From: Pseudomonas sputi
Lineage (GTDB): Bacteria > Pseudomonadota > Gammaproteobacteria > Pseudomonadales > Pseudomonadaceae
Length of the DNA stretch: 45,352 nt
Reading direction: 5' to 3'
Assembly: GCF_021603585.1 (NCBI RefSeq)
Contig: NZ_BQHI01000037.1
Span: 1 to 45,352, forward strand
The notes beneath the pieces are model-generated. The model saw only the letters and a program-made list of their open reading frames with translations. It was not told the DNA's origin and did not search any database. Positions 7,772 to 14,758 of this stretch are shown piece by piece. Each line of letters opens with the position of its first letter. Position 1 is the stretch's first letter. Made by a program: the position numbers and the translations under genes.

Positions 7772-7969
7772 TTACCCGCTGCGAGACAGGATGAGCAAAG
7801 CAATGAATGCCACGAACAGTGCAATCAGCACCAGCCCACCGACGGCGACCGCCCAGCCCCAGGCAAAACCACGTTCCCCCTTGAATCGACCGACACTCAG
7901 CAAGCCAAGTACGTAGACCCCGATTCGATGAGCCAACCGGTTGAGCAAGATATCGAGGATGTAATCCAT
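7772..7969 (-). CDS. Small membrane protein, 65 residues
   Basis: A short protein with a first amphipathic helix (LDILLNRLAHRIGVYVLGLL) and a second strongly hydrophobic helix (GGLVLIALFVAFIALLIL) before the C-terminus. The family is not recognised. It lies upstream of the 165-residue membrane protein gene on the same strand and may be co-transcribed with it. A GAGG sequence about 11 bases ahead of the ATG is a weak ribosome site. Confidence 0.55.
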   Translation of the reverse strand: MDYILDILLNRLAHRIGVYVLGLLSVGRFKGERGFAWGWAVAVGGLVLIALFVAFIALLILSRSG

Positions 7970-7999
7970 TCTTTGGCCGTGCCTCTCTGCACTCTAAAA

Positions 8000-8050
8000 A
8001 TGGGGACAGATCTATTTATCCGGTGGTGAAAAAATAGATCCGTCCCCATT
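8000..8050. repeat. Palindromic GGGGACAGATCTATTT element
   Basis: AATGGGGACAGATCTATTT is repeated in inverted form as AAATAGATCCGTCCCCATT around a 12-13 base spacer, giving a long hairpin. It is one of the dispersed motifs of this window and may also act as a terminator ahead of the repeat-protein gene. Confidence 0.75.
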
Positions 8051-8167
8051 CCTGAGCTCAATCATTGGCTGCATCAATAACAACCATTAATTCAATGAAG
8101 TTCTCATATCGAATCCAAAGCGTAGGATCTGCTCCATTCCAACCCACTGCACACGGAGTACAGAACC

Positions 8168-8389
8168 ATGAAACGCCAAACCTTCCTCGGTATCGCCTTC
8201 TCGCTCTTCGCCCTGAATGCTTTTGCGGCGACCGAGACTGACCCACTGTTCAGCGATGCTGTTGCCTCTGCGACTCAAACTGATCCGCTCTTCAGCGATG
8301 CTGTAGCCGCAACCGAAACCGATCCGCTGTTCAGCGATGCGGTGGCCGAAGGTGGTTCTGACCGTCTGATCGAACGTCGTAACGTCTGA
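8168..8389 (+). CDS. Small secreted protein with three TETDPLFSDAVA repeats
   Basis: A 73-residue protein with a Sec signal peptide (residues 1-21, likely cut after AFA) and then three near-identical 12-residue units: TETDPLFSDAVA, TQTDPLFSDAVA and TETDPLFSDAVA, separated by one or two residues, and a basic tail EGGSDRLIERRNV. The DNA of the three units differs at many third positions, so the peptide is being kept rather than the DNA. The mature protein is acidic and probably unstructured or periplasmic. The function is unknown; a carrier, a metal binder or a precursor of small peptides are all possible. GGAG lies about 9 bases before the ATG and a terminator follows. Confidence 0.75.
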   Translation: MKRQTFLGIAFSLFALNAFAATETDPLFSDAVASATQTDPLFSDAVAATETDPLFSDAVAEGGSDRLIERRNV

Positions 8390-8416
8390 ATGCAGGGTTT
8401 TACCGCAGTTCTCGAC

Positions 8417-8445
8417 AAAAGCCCGGCCTTATCCGCCGGGCTTTT
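8417..8445 (+). terminator. Rho-independent terminator
   Basis: AAAAGCCCGGC and GCCGGGCTTTTT form a GC-rich hairpin with a T tract right after the repeat-protein gene. Confidence 0.9.
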
Positions 8446-8664
8446 TCACGTTGGTCTAGAATTGAAACGGGTCACCCACGACGACAGCAACCCCCTGTTC
8501 CACGTGTTTTTTTGGGTGTCATCCGGATGTCCTCAATGAGAATTTTCTGCAGAACGAATAGAATCGCCAGCCCTACACCTCGACACTTTTGGTCATGGAC
8601 CGCAGCCGCCTGAACCAAATCCAGACAACCCACACCACCCGATCAATCAAGGACTGATGCCCTC

Positions 8665-9138
8665 ATGTTTATGCGGAAAATAACGTTTGTGTTGCTTTTG
8701 GCCGTTGCACTGGCAGCCTGTGGTGGTAGCAAGGACAAGGCGCGTGAACTGGTCGAATCCACTCGCGACGATGGTTTCGAGTCGCGCATGGACGACTTGA
8801 TGAAAGTGTTCTCTTCACACTACTGGGCACTGCCCGACGATACGATTCGCGAGACCGTGATAGAAAAACTCGATATGGACGGTATCCGAAGTCTGATCGT
8901 CGATGTCTACGCCGATCGGTTCAACGACGAAGAACTCGAAGTGATGATCCGTGCCAACAACAAGAGTCTGGAGGAAACCGAAAGCATTCTGTCCAGCACC
9001 AAGGAAGGCCGCGCCCTGTTCGACAGAGTGGTGGAAGCTCAAGCCGTTATTGATCAAGTCACGGAGGACGCGATGAAAACCCGAACGACCGCCGTCATCG
9101 AGGCGCTGGACAAGCTGAATGAGCCCTATGTGAACTAG
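8665..9138 (+). CDS. Lipoprotein, DUF2059-like
   Basis: A 157-residue protein with a lipoprotein signal peptide ending in the lipobox LAAC at residues 16-19, so it should be lipidated on Cys19 and anchored in a membrane. The remaining part is helical and acidic. The FNDEELEVMIR segment followed by STKEGRALFDR is reminiscent of the DUF2059 pattern, in which a hydrophobic helix pair precedes a 'sp-G' segment; this is a weak family hint. It is transcribed alone. An alternative ATG lies two codons downstream. Confidence 0.65.
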   Translation: MFMRKITFVLLLAVALAACGGSKDKARELVESTRDDGFESRMDDLMKVFSSHYWALPDDTIRETVIEKLDMDGIRSLIVDVYADRFNDEELEVMIRANNKSLEETESILSSTKEGRALFDRVVEAQAVIDQVTEDAMKTRTTAVIEALDKLNEPYVN

Positions 9139-9157
9139 GGCACAGTTCCTCCTGTGT

Positions 9158-9179
9158 CAAAGGGACAGATTTATTTTTC
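9158..9179 (+). repeat. AAAGGGACAGATTTATTTTT repeat copy
   Basis: A single-arm copy of the dispersed motif, directly between two convergent genes. Its last bases overlap the stop codon region of the CigR-like gene, so the insertion or spread of the repeat did not break that gene. Confidence 0.6.
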
Positions 9180-9624
9180 AATCGAAGGCGCCATTTAGCA
9201 CTTCATAAATCAGCCCGGTAGCCAGCGCGACCAGGATCAGATCGGTACCGACCTGCTGCCATTCGTAGCCGTCGTAGTGCGGCAGTCTGCCCAACAGTCG
9301 ACCATCGAGCTTCTTCGCAATCCCGGGGGGCAGCGGTTTGCCTCGGGCCAGGTTCTTCTGGATGCCGGGCGGCAACGCCGGGCCCGGGGTCCAGTAGCCA
9401 CGATAGTCTTCCACGATCCCGATTACCCCGCCGCGATCGATACTCGGGCCATGCCCCTGATAACCGCCCCCGCCTTTTTTCCCCTGATTGCCATGATCCT
9501 GGCTGTTATGCGGATTGCCTTTGCCCTGCCCCTTTCCGTTGCCAGGGTCGGCCAGCGCGGTCACCGGACTGCTCAGCAGCGCAATACAGGTCGTGGTCGC
9601 AATCAACGTGCGTAAACCGGACAT
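9178..9624 (-). CDS. CigR/RcnB-like periplasmic protein
   Basis: A 148-residue protein with a signal peptide (cut after ALA at about 25), a Gly/Asn/His/Lys-rich low-complexity stretch (residues 27-60) and the C-terminal LPPGIQKNLARGKPLPPGIA block characteristic of the anti-virulence regulator CigR family, which is related to RcnB. It ends with a hydrophobic helix (DLILVALATGLIYEVL). CigR in Salmonella is a membrane protein that restrains a type III effector regulon; in Pseudomonas the role is not known to me. It is monocistronic, and its ATG is in front of a long region shared with the divergent small basic protein gene. Confidence 0.8.
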   Translation of the reverse strand: MSGLRTLIATTTCIALLSSPVTALADPGNGKGQGKGNPHNSQDHGNQGKKGGGGYQGHGPSIDRGGVIGIVEDYRGYWTPGPALPPGIQKNLARGKPLPPGIAKKLDGRLLGRLPHYDGYEWQQVGTDLILVALATGLIYEVLNGAFD

Positions 9625-9816
9625 GGGTCGTTCCTTGAATGAATGGGTGTGTGTGGATTCTAGTCAGTTTCTTACAGGTATAGAGAGACGATCCGGTCAT
9701 CGCGGTTTGTGAAGAATTTCGATGCGCGCAGCTTTCGGTGCCCCCCGATTCGCGCTTACCATACGCCCAACTCGTATTACCGCGGCTGCTGAACCCGGTA
9801 CTCACGAGGACAGACC

Positions 9817-10011
9817 ATGAAAAGAACCCGCGCCTGGAGACGCACCCAGGCCCGTAAACACGGCAGCGACAAAGCGGTTCGCCCGCAGGCGTTCAAGCCG
9901 GAAAAAAACTGGAAGCTGATGTACATCCGATCCACCAAACTGGTCAGGGCTCGCCAACTCGGCATGAGCTATCCCGTTCGCTCAACCCGCCAATTGTTGG
10001 ATGAAGCGTGA
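9817..10011 (+). CDS. Small basic protein, 64 residues
   Basis: A short, very basic protein (MKRTRAWRRTQARKHG at the start) with no recognised family; it may bind nucleic acid. Its stop codon overlaps the GTG start of the phosphatase-like gene (GTGA), so the two are translationally coupled. The ATG follows GAGGACAGACC, with GAGG about 7 bases upstream. Confidence 0.55.
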   Translation: MKRTRAWRRTQARKHGSDKAVRPQAFKPEKNWKLMYIRSTKLVRARQLGMSYPVRSTRQLLDEA

Positions 10012-10334
10012 CGAACCTTCTGTTCATTTGCAGTCGCAACCAATGGCGCAGCCCGACGGCCGAAGAAGTCTGGCGTCGCCGCCCCGGCTTCAATGTCCGC
10101 TCCGCGGGCACCAGCCCCAATGCACGCAAAACCGTCGGCCCAGCGGATATTCGCTGGGCCGATTTCATTTTTGTGATGGAAACCAAACACCTCAATCGCC
10201 TGCGGGCCGAGTACGCCCGGCTGCTCGAGCACAAGCGGATTCACTCGCTGGATATTCCGGATGACTACCACTATATGGATCCCGAGTTGGTAGACCTTCT
10301 TGAAGAATCGGTGAAACCCTACCTCGCTACTTGA
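10008..10334 (+). CDS. Low-molecular-weight protein tyrosine phosphatase-like protein
   Basis: A 108-residue protein with an N-terminal LLFICSRNQWRSPTAE segment. It fits the C-x5-R(S) loop of LMW phosphatases, here CSRNQWRS, after a short beta strand. The general-acid Asp of the classical family is not clearly placed; the C-terminal DIPDDYHYMDPELVDLLE has candidate aspartates and matches the 'lDIPDdY.yMDpeLvelL' ending of the short family found in many proteobacteria. The substrate is unknown. Translation begins at a GTG that overlaps the stop of the 64-residue gene. Confidence 0.75.
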   Translation: MTNLLFICSRNQWRSPTAEEVWRRRPGFNVRSAGTSPNARKTVGPADIRWADFIFVMETKHLNRLRAEYARLLEHKRIHSLDIPDDYHYMDPELVDLLEESVKPYLAT

Positions 10335-10352
10335 CCCTCTGCGCATTTGGCA

Positions 10353-10478
10353 ATGCATCGAATGAAAAGGAATTCCACCCCATGTTTGAACGGAACAAAC
10401 TGGTTCCAGAGCGGCACGTGGCAGGTGAAGCTGGATGACGGGACGACAATGGATGCCTATGTCTACGCGCTCAAATAG
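10353..10478 (+). CDS. 41-residue ORF or gene fragment
   Basis: The frame reads NGTNWFQSGTWQVKLDDG then TTMDAYVYALK and stops, which looks like the C-terminal end of a longer secreted or pilus-associated protein. No good ribosome site precedes the ATGs at 10353 or 10362. It overlaps the start of the next gene in another frame. It may be a remnant rather than a gene. Confidence 0.3.
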   Translation: MHRMKRNSTPCLNGTNWFQSGTWQVKLDDGTTMDAYVYALK

Positions 10479-10905
10479 TCGGGCTTCGGTCTTTTCTCGA
10501 CGGATGAAAACCCTCCTGGTCGGGCTAGTGTGTTGTGTTGGGCTGTGGGGTGTTTCCGAGTGGTGGGAGATGGCGTTGGCGAAGCCTGCCTATGCAGCTC
10601 ATATCAGCCCCGATGGCTGCTTTAGGGTGCAAACTTTCAGACCTTTCTGGTTATTACCCAACTTCCTTCACCCGCAGGCGCCTCCAGACGCCCCCTTCGA
10701 AACTCAATGGTTCGTTCGCTGGGAATCTCCCGCGTTTTTCCGTTTGTACGACAATCGCGATGATCAGCTACTTGGCGAAAGCGAAATCTACGATCTGGTA
10801 AGTTACGGGAACCGATTGTCTTGGGGTTACGGCAGCGATACCGAGGTTCGCGTCGGCTTGATCACGATCGGCAATACTCGCCCTGATTGTAAAAAGGGAG
10901 ACTGA
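10435..10905 (+). CDS. Uncharacterised single-helix envelope protein
   Basis: A frame of up to 156 residues with one hydrophobic segment (TLLVGLVCCVGLWGVSEWW) and then a soluble part containing HISPDGCFRVQTFRPFW, WFVRWESPAFFRLYDN and GESEIYDLVS. It is probably anchored in the inner membrane with a periplasmic domain. The family is not recognised. The start is uncertain: ATG at 10435 has AGGTGAAG upstream, while the ATG at 10504 would give a simpler signal-anchor of about 133 residues. The PhyH gene follows after 7 bases, suggesting an operon. Confidence 0.6.
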   Translation: MTGRQWMPMSTRSNSRASVFSRRMKTLLVGLVCCVGLWGVSEWWEMALAKPAYAAHISPDGCFRVQTFRPFWLLPNFLHPQAPPDAPFETQWFVRWESPAFFRLYDNRDDQLLGESEIYDLVSYGNRLSWGYGSDTEVRVGLITIGNTRPDCKKGD

Positions 10906-10912
10906 TGAAGCC

Positions 10913-11605
10913 ATGACGAGCCGCGAACGACTCCATAGCAAAGGCTACGAAATGCTCTTTGGAGCGGTTCCGCACACGTGGCTGACCGCCCTTCGCATCG
11001 CTTTCGATACCGGCATCAAATCCTCAAACGAATGGCCCGTGCCCCGCGGCATCGACTGGCGTCATTCGCAACTGGACACTGACCCGACCGTTCAAGCCGT
11101 GTGCCGACTGCCACCCTTGCTGGCGGCGGTGGGCGAGTTGATCGGCGAACGCTTCTTCCTCTCTCAGGTCGAGGGCCGCGAACCGCTTGCCGGTGGCGGC
11201 CACCAGCAGTTGCACCGCGACCTGTCGGCGCAACGCCCCGGCGACACCGTCAACGCGCTGGTGTACCTCGATGATTACGGCCCGGAAAACGGTGCAACCC
11301 GCATCGTCCCCGGCAGCCATCGCCCTGCACCGGGCGAGCCCCCATTCGATTTCACTGACGAGTCCCGATCTGTGCAACTGACGGGCAACGCGGGCGACGT
11401 CCTGATCTTCGATGCCGATCTGATCCACGCCGGTAGCCTGAACGCCAGCGGCGCACGCCGCCGAACCCTGCTGATTACCTATTTTTCTGAATTGCTCTAC
11501 TCGACGCATCTGGAAACGGTGAGCCTCAGAAACATACGAATGGACACGACTGAGCGGTTCGATCCGGCCGATTTTGCATTCGGGATCGTGAAATCATTCA
11601 TTTGA
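10913..11605 (+). CDS. PhyH-type Fe(II)/2-oxoglutarate dioxygenase
   Basis: A 230-residue member of the phytanoyl-CoA dioxygenase family. The iron ligands are visible as H101xD103 in HRDLS and a distal His172 in DLIHAGSLN; Arg182-184 in GARRRTLL is placed to bind 2-oxoglutarate. The central block GENGATRIVPGSHR is typical. Such enzymes hydroxylate small or lipid-like substrates; the substrate here is unknown. The MarR-GNAT gene follows after 57 bases that contain a perfect palindrome, so the oxygenase is in its own or a shared unit upstream of that operator. Confidence 0.8.
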   Translation: MTSRERLHSKGYEMLFGAVPHTWLTALRIAFDTGIKSSNEWPVPRGIDWRHSQLDTDPTVQAVCRLPPLLAAVGELIGERFFLSQVEGREPLAGGGHQQLHRDLSAQRPGDTVNALVYLDDYGPENGATRIVPGSHRPAPGEPPFDFTDESRSVQLTGNAGDVLIFDADLIHAGSLNASGARRRTLLITYFSELLYSTHLETVSLRNIRMDTTERFDPADFAFGIVKSFI

Positions 11606-11617
11606 CTTGATTGCCTC

Positions 11618-11637
11618 AGGCAACTATATAGTTGCCT
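11618..11637. promoter_or_regulatory. Perfect 20-bp palindrome, likely MarR operator
   Basis: AGGCAACTATATAGTTGCCT is a complete palindrome 26 bases before the MarR-GNAT start. Further partial repeats of TTGCCT/AGGCAA flank it. Its size and position suit a MarR-type dimer, implying autoregulation. Confidence 0.75.
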
Positions 11638-11662
11638 AAAGCAAACATATGAGCAACACGCC

Positions 11663-12580
11663 ATGTCCACGATCACCGACCGCGCCGACATCGTCCGGCA
11701 ATTCAACCGTTTCTACACCCATCAGATCGGCGTGTTGCAGGAACACTTACTGCAAAGCGACTACTCGCTGACCGAGTTGCGCATCCTCTACGAACTCGCC
11801 TCGGGCGGTGACCTGACCAGCACCGACCTGCGCCAGATGCTCGGCCTCGACGCGGGCTACATGAGCCGGCTCATCAGCGGTTTCGACAAAAAGGGCCTGA
11901 TCGAGAAAGTCCCCTGCGCCACCGACGCCCGCGCCAGTCAGTTGCACATCACCGACCTCGGCCGCGAAATCCTCGCCCCGCTGGAACAAGCCTCGCGGCA
12001 AGAAGTCATCACCCTGCTCGAACGCCTGGCCGAACCGCAGCAACTGCAACTGATCGCCTCGATGAAGCAGATCCAGACGCTGCTCGAGGGCAGTCAGTCG
12101 ACGACCTATCTGCTGCGCGATCCGCAACCCGGTGACATGGGCCTGGTGGTGCATCAACAGACCGCGATTTACAGCCGTGAGTACGGCTGGAATTCAGAGT
12201 TCGAAGCGCTGGCGGCCGAGGTTGTCGCCAAATACCTGCGCGAATTCGACCCCACGGGCGAGCGCTGCTGGATCGCGGAAAAGGACGGCAAGGTGGTGGG
12301 TTCGGTGTTCGTCATCCGCCACGACGAAACCACCGCGAAACTGCGCATGCTCTACGTGGATGCCAGTGCGCGGGGCTTGGGAATCGGCAATCGATTGGTC
12401 GAGGAATGCCTGCGTTTTGCCCGGGATGTCGGCTACAAAAAGATGATCCTGTGGACCACCAGCAATCTGGTGGATGCCCGCCGGTTGTACCAGCGGGCGG
12501 GGTTCGAGCTGGTCGAGGAAGAGCCGATTCACAGCTTCGGCAAGGATTTGGTCAGTCAGACGTGGGCGATTGAGCTGTGA
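11663..12580 (+). CDS. MarR-type regulator fused to GNAT acetyltransferase
   Basis: A 305-residue bifunctional protein. Residues about 5-145 form a MarR winged helix (ELRILYELASGG, the recognition region DAGYMSRLISGFDKKGL, then the wing with DARASQLHIT). Residues about 150-305 form a GNAT domain with the acetyl-CoA loop DASARGLGIGNRLVEE and the final LYQRAGFELVEEEP block. Fusions of this type are widespread in proteobacteria; ligand and acetyl acceptor are unknown. The perfect palindrome upstream is a probable self-operator, and the PhyH gene beside it could be its target. Confidence 0.85.
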   Translation: MSTITDRADIVRQFNRFYTHQIGVLQEHLLQSDYSLTELRILYELASGGDLTSTDLRQMLGLDAGYMSRLISGFDKKGLIEKVPCATDARASQLHITDLGREILAPLEQASRQEVITLLERLAEPQQLQLIASMKQIQTLLEGSQSTTYLLRDPQPGDMGLVVHQQTAIYSREYGWNSEFEALAAEVVAKYLREFDPTGERCWIAEKDGKVVGSVFVIRHDETTAKLRMLYVDASARGLGIGNRLVEECLRFARDVGYKKMILWTTSNLVDARRLYQRAGFELVEEEPIHSFGKDLVSQTWAIEL

Positions 12581-12647
12581 GGTCTACGCCCACTTTGTGG
12601 TCAGGCAGGACGGGCCACAAACCACAGGAGATTGCTCCAAGGACTGA

Positions 12648-13310
12648 TCAGTGCGGACTGGCGGTCGGACGCACCACGATCTCACTCACATCGACATCGT
12701 CGGGCTGTTCAATGGCATAGGCGAGCGCTCGCGCAATGGCGTCTGCATTGAGCGCCACACGGCGGAAGGCTTTCATTTCCTCGCGGGCCACCTCATCGGA
12801 AATCGTATCGGCCAATTCGGACTCAACAACTCCGGGGCACACCACGGTGACCCGGATCTTGTCCGTTTCCTGACGCAGACCATCCGAGATAGCCCGGACG
12901 GCGAGTTTGGTCGCACAGTACACCGCGGCGGTGGGAGAAACCGCGAGGCCACCTATCGACGTGATATTGATGACCTGACCGAAACCCTGCGCCTGCATGT
13001 CCGGCAGGACGGCGGCAATTCCGTGCAGTACACCGCGAACGTTGACATCGAGCATCTGGCTCCATTCGTTGACCTTCAACGAGGCCAGCGGCGACAACGG
13101 CATCACGCCCGCATTGTTGATGATCACATCGACCTTGCCATGCTGCGTCTTGGCGAATGCCACGAAGGCGTGCATCGATTGCAGATCCGTAACGTCCAGT
13201 GCGCAGGCACTGGCAGAACCACCTTCGGCCTGAATCTCGCTGACCAGTCTGTCCGAACGCTCGAGTGCCCGCCCTCCAGAGATGCCAGCCGGGTTCGGCA
13301 TCCTGCGTGA
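12648..13310 (-). pseudogene. 5'-truncated short-chain dehydrogenase (SDR)
   Basis: The translation has the SDR core: LDVTD, DVIINNAGVMPLSPL, the catalytic ITSIGG serine, YCATK (Tyr/Lys pair) and CPGVVESELADT. The N-terminal TGxxxGxG NAD(P)-binding turn is missing; homology begins around RSDRLVSEIQAEGG, and the residues before it are unlike the family. Upstream lie a truncated DUF6124 leader and an IS3 remnant, which explain the loss. Without the dinucleotide loop the product should be inactive. The C-terminal end is intact. Confidence 0.8.
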
Positions 13311-13342
13311 GAGCCTGACCGGCGGCTTGGGGATGGAGCCAG

Positions 13343-13425
13343 TCCAGGGCATTTGTGCGTCTGGGACGCGGTTTTTATCGTTTCCGGGTCACTGAAAAAC
13401 AGTGATCGGGGTTGGTAGCCCGCTT
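13343..13425 (+). repeat. Truncated third copy of the DUF6124 leader (copy C)
   Basis: The stretch matches copy A over the GCGTC/GACGC hairpin (13357-13369), the TCACTG..CAGTGA hairpin and the GGGTTGGTAGCCCG element, then stops abruptly at 13425. No CTACCAA partner, no last stem and no DUF6124 gene follow. The middle of an IS3 transposase comes directly after. This is a broken copy left by rearrangement. Confidence 0.75.
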
Positions 13426-13448
13426 CGTTCTAGACTCATGGCTTCACC

Positions 13449-13696
13449 GTGTGCAGTCCGCAGAGCAACGGCATGGCCGAGAGTTTTGTGAAGACGATCA
13501 AACGTGATTACGTGGCGCACATGCCTAAGCCGGATCGCGAAACGGCACTGCGTAACCTGGCGATTGCCTTCGAACACTACAACGAGCAGCATCCGCACAG
13601 CGCCTTGAACTATCGCTCACCGAGAGAGTTCAGGCGCTTGGCGGCAGCATCAATTTAACGGGGGAGTTGGTGTCCGGATTTGTAGGGGCCAGTCCA
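13449..13696 (+). mobile_element. IS3-family transposase (OrfB) fragment with right end
   Basis: The frame 13449-13658 gives [20 protein letters not shown] and then [19 protein letters not shown], the C-terminal part of an IS3-family OrfB integrase, including the last catalytic Glu region (NGMAESF). OrfA and most of OrfB are absent. The sequence TGTCCGGATTTG and GGGGCCAGTCCA at 13671-13696 looks like the terminal inverted repeat on the right. The element cannot move by itself. Confidence 0.75.
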
Positions 13697-13722
13697 CTGC
13701 CCCCCCAGATGGTGTTAAGAAG

Positions 13723-14748
13723 TTAATAGTTGAGCAACGTTAAAGTCACCACAAACTCGCTCCCGTTGCCATCTCCAGCACTGCGGCCGGTAACTGTGCC
13801 ACCGTGAGCTTCCACCAACTCTCGCACCACTGTCAGACCAATGCCCAGGCCCGCCCCGTTAAAACCCACCGCATGGACGTCTTGCACAAATGGCTCAAAG
13901 ATGAACGGCAACGCTTTGGCGGTAATCCCAATGCCGGTATCGCGGATGTTTATCTTCATCACTCCGTCCTCGGCGGTCACCGAAAGGCTGACGGTACCGC
14001 CTGCAGGGGTGTACTTGGCAGCATTGCCCAGCAAGTTGCCAAGAATTTGAGTCAAGCGCATAGGGTCACCCTTCACCATCAATGCGCGTTCAGGCAGTAC
14101 CGCGCTAAATTGCAACTGGTGAGCGATCATGACGGGTGTGCAGATGTCTATAGCGTCATGGATGATCTGAGTCATATCGACATTGCTGCAATCGAGGTGA
14201 AACTTGCCAGTGCTGGCACGGGCGATGTCGAGCAAATCCTCCACCAAACGGGACATATGCTTCACCTGACCTTCGATCAGCTCCTGCATGCGCGGCAGTT
14301 CCTCACTTGGCACGCGTACCAGACGACCGGCTATCATGCTGATGGGCGTCAATGGGTTGCGCAGCTCGTGGGCTACAATTGTCAGGACTTTGCGTTGCTG
14401 TTCCAGCGCGAGTTCGGCAGCCGCCTGCAGGTGTTGTGCGCTGAGCGCTGCGATCACCAATTGCTCGTTGGCTTCGCGCATTTCCAGGTACAGCCGCTGC
14501 TCTTGCTGTTTGCGCTCTGGCTTTTCTGCATCGGACTGGGCCAGAAGGATCGCCAGGACCAATTGCTGATTGGCCTCGATCAGTTGTTCGAGCTGCAGGT
14601 TATCGGCGATCTGTGTGTTGGCGTCGTTTAGTTCTCTATGAAGCGCCGCAAGCACCGCGCGGGCCTCGACAGTTTTCTGGCCAAGCAGGAATAGTTCTCT
14701 AGCGGCGGTGACTAGCGCCTGCTTGGTCTTGCCATTGGCCTCATTCAT
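13723..14748 (-). CDS. Cytoplasmic sensor histidine kinase
   Basis: A 341-residue kinase without membrane segments. Residues 1-115 are a long heptad-rich helical region (repeated ANQQL/EANEQL segments), followed by a HisKA domain with the phosphorylatable His127 in IVAHELRNPLTPI, and an HATPase domain with the N box LGNLLGNAAKYTP, G1 DTGIGI and G2 GAGLGIGLTVV. There is no PAS, HAMP or receiver domain. It begins 10 bases after the KaiC-like gene, so it is the last gene of the operon; it may take its signal from the KaiC-like ATPase as SasA does from KaiC. The start at 14748 is chosen for the conserved core; a longer frame would overlap the KaiC-like gene. Confidence 0.85.
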   Translation of the reverse strand: MNEANGKTKQALVTAARELFLLGQKTVEARAVLAALHRELNDANTQIADNLQLEQLIEANQQLVLAILLAQSDAEKPERKQQEQRLYLEMREANEQLVIAALSAQHLQAAAELALEQQRKVLTIVAHELRNPLTPISMIAGRLVRVPSEELPRMQELIEGQVKHMSRLVEDLLDIARASTGKFHLDCSNVDMTQIIHDAIDICTPVMIAHQLQFSAVLPERALMVKGDPMRLTQILGNLLGNAAKYTPAGGTVSLSVTAEDGVMKINIRDTGIGITAKALPFIFEPFVQDVHAVGFNGAGLGIGLTVVRELVEAHGGTVTGRSAGDGNGSEFVVTLTLLNY

Positions 14749-14758
14749 GATGGTTTGT

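Noticed and set aside
8229-8352. Three tandem repeat units considered as a CRISPR-like array
   Set aside because: The units are in frame, only 36 bases long with 3-6 base spacers, and vary at synonymous positions, so they are protein repeats.
13331-13348. GAGCCAGTCCAGGG taken as the left end of the IS3 element
   Set aside because: It has the same orientation as the right end at 13684-13696, so it cannot be the opposite inverted end; it may be a scrap of another copy or chance.
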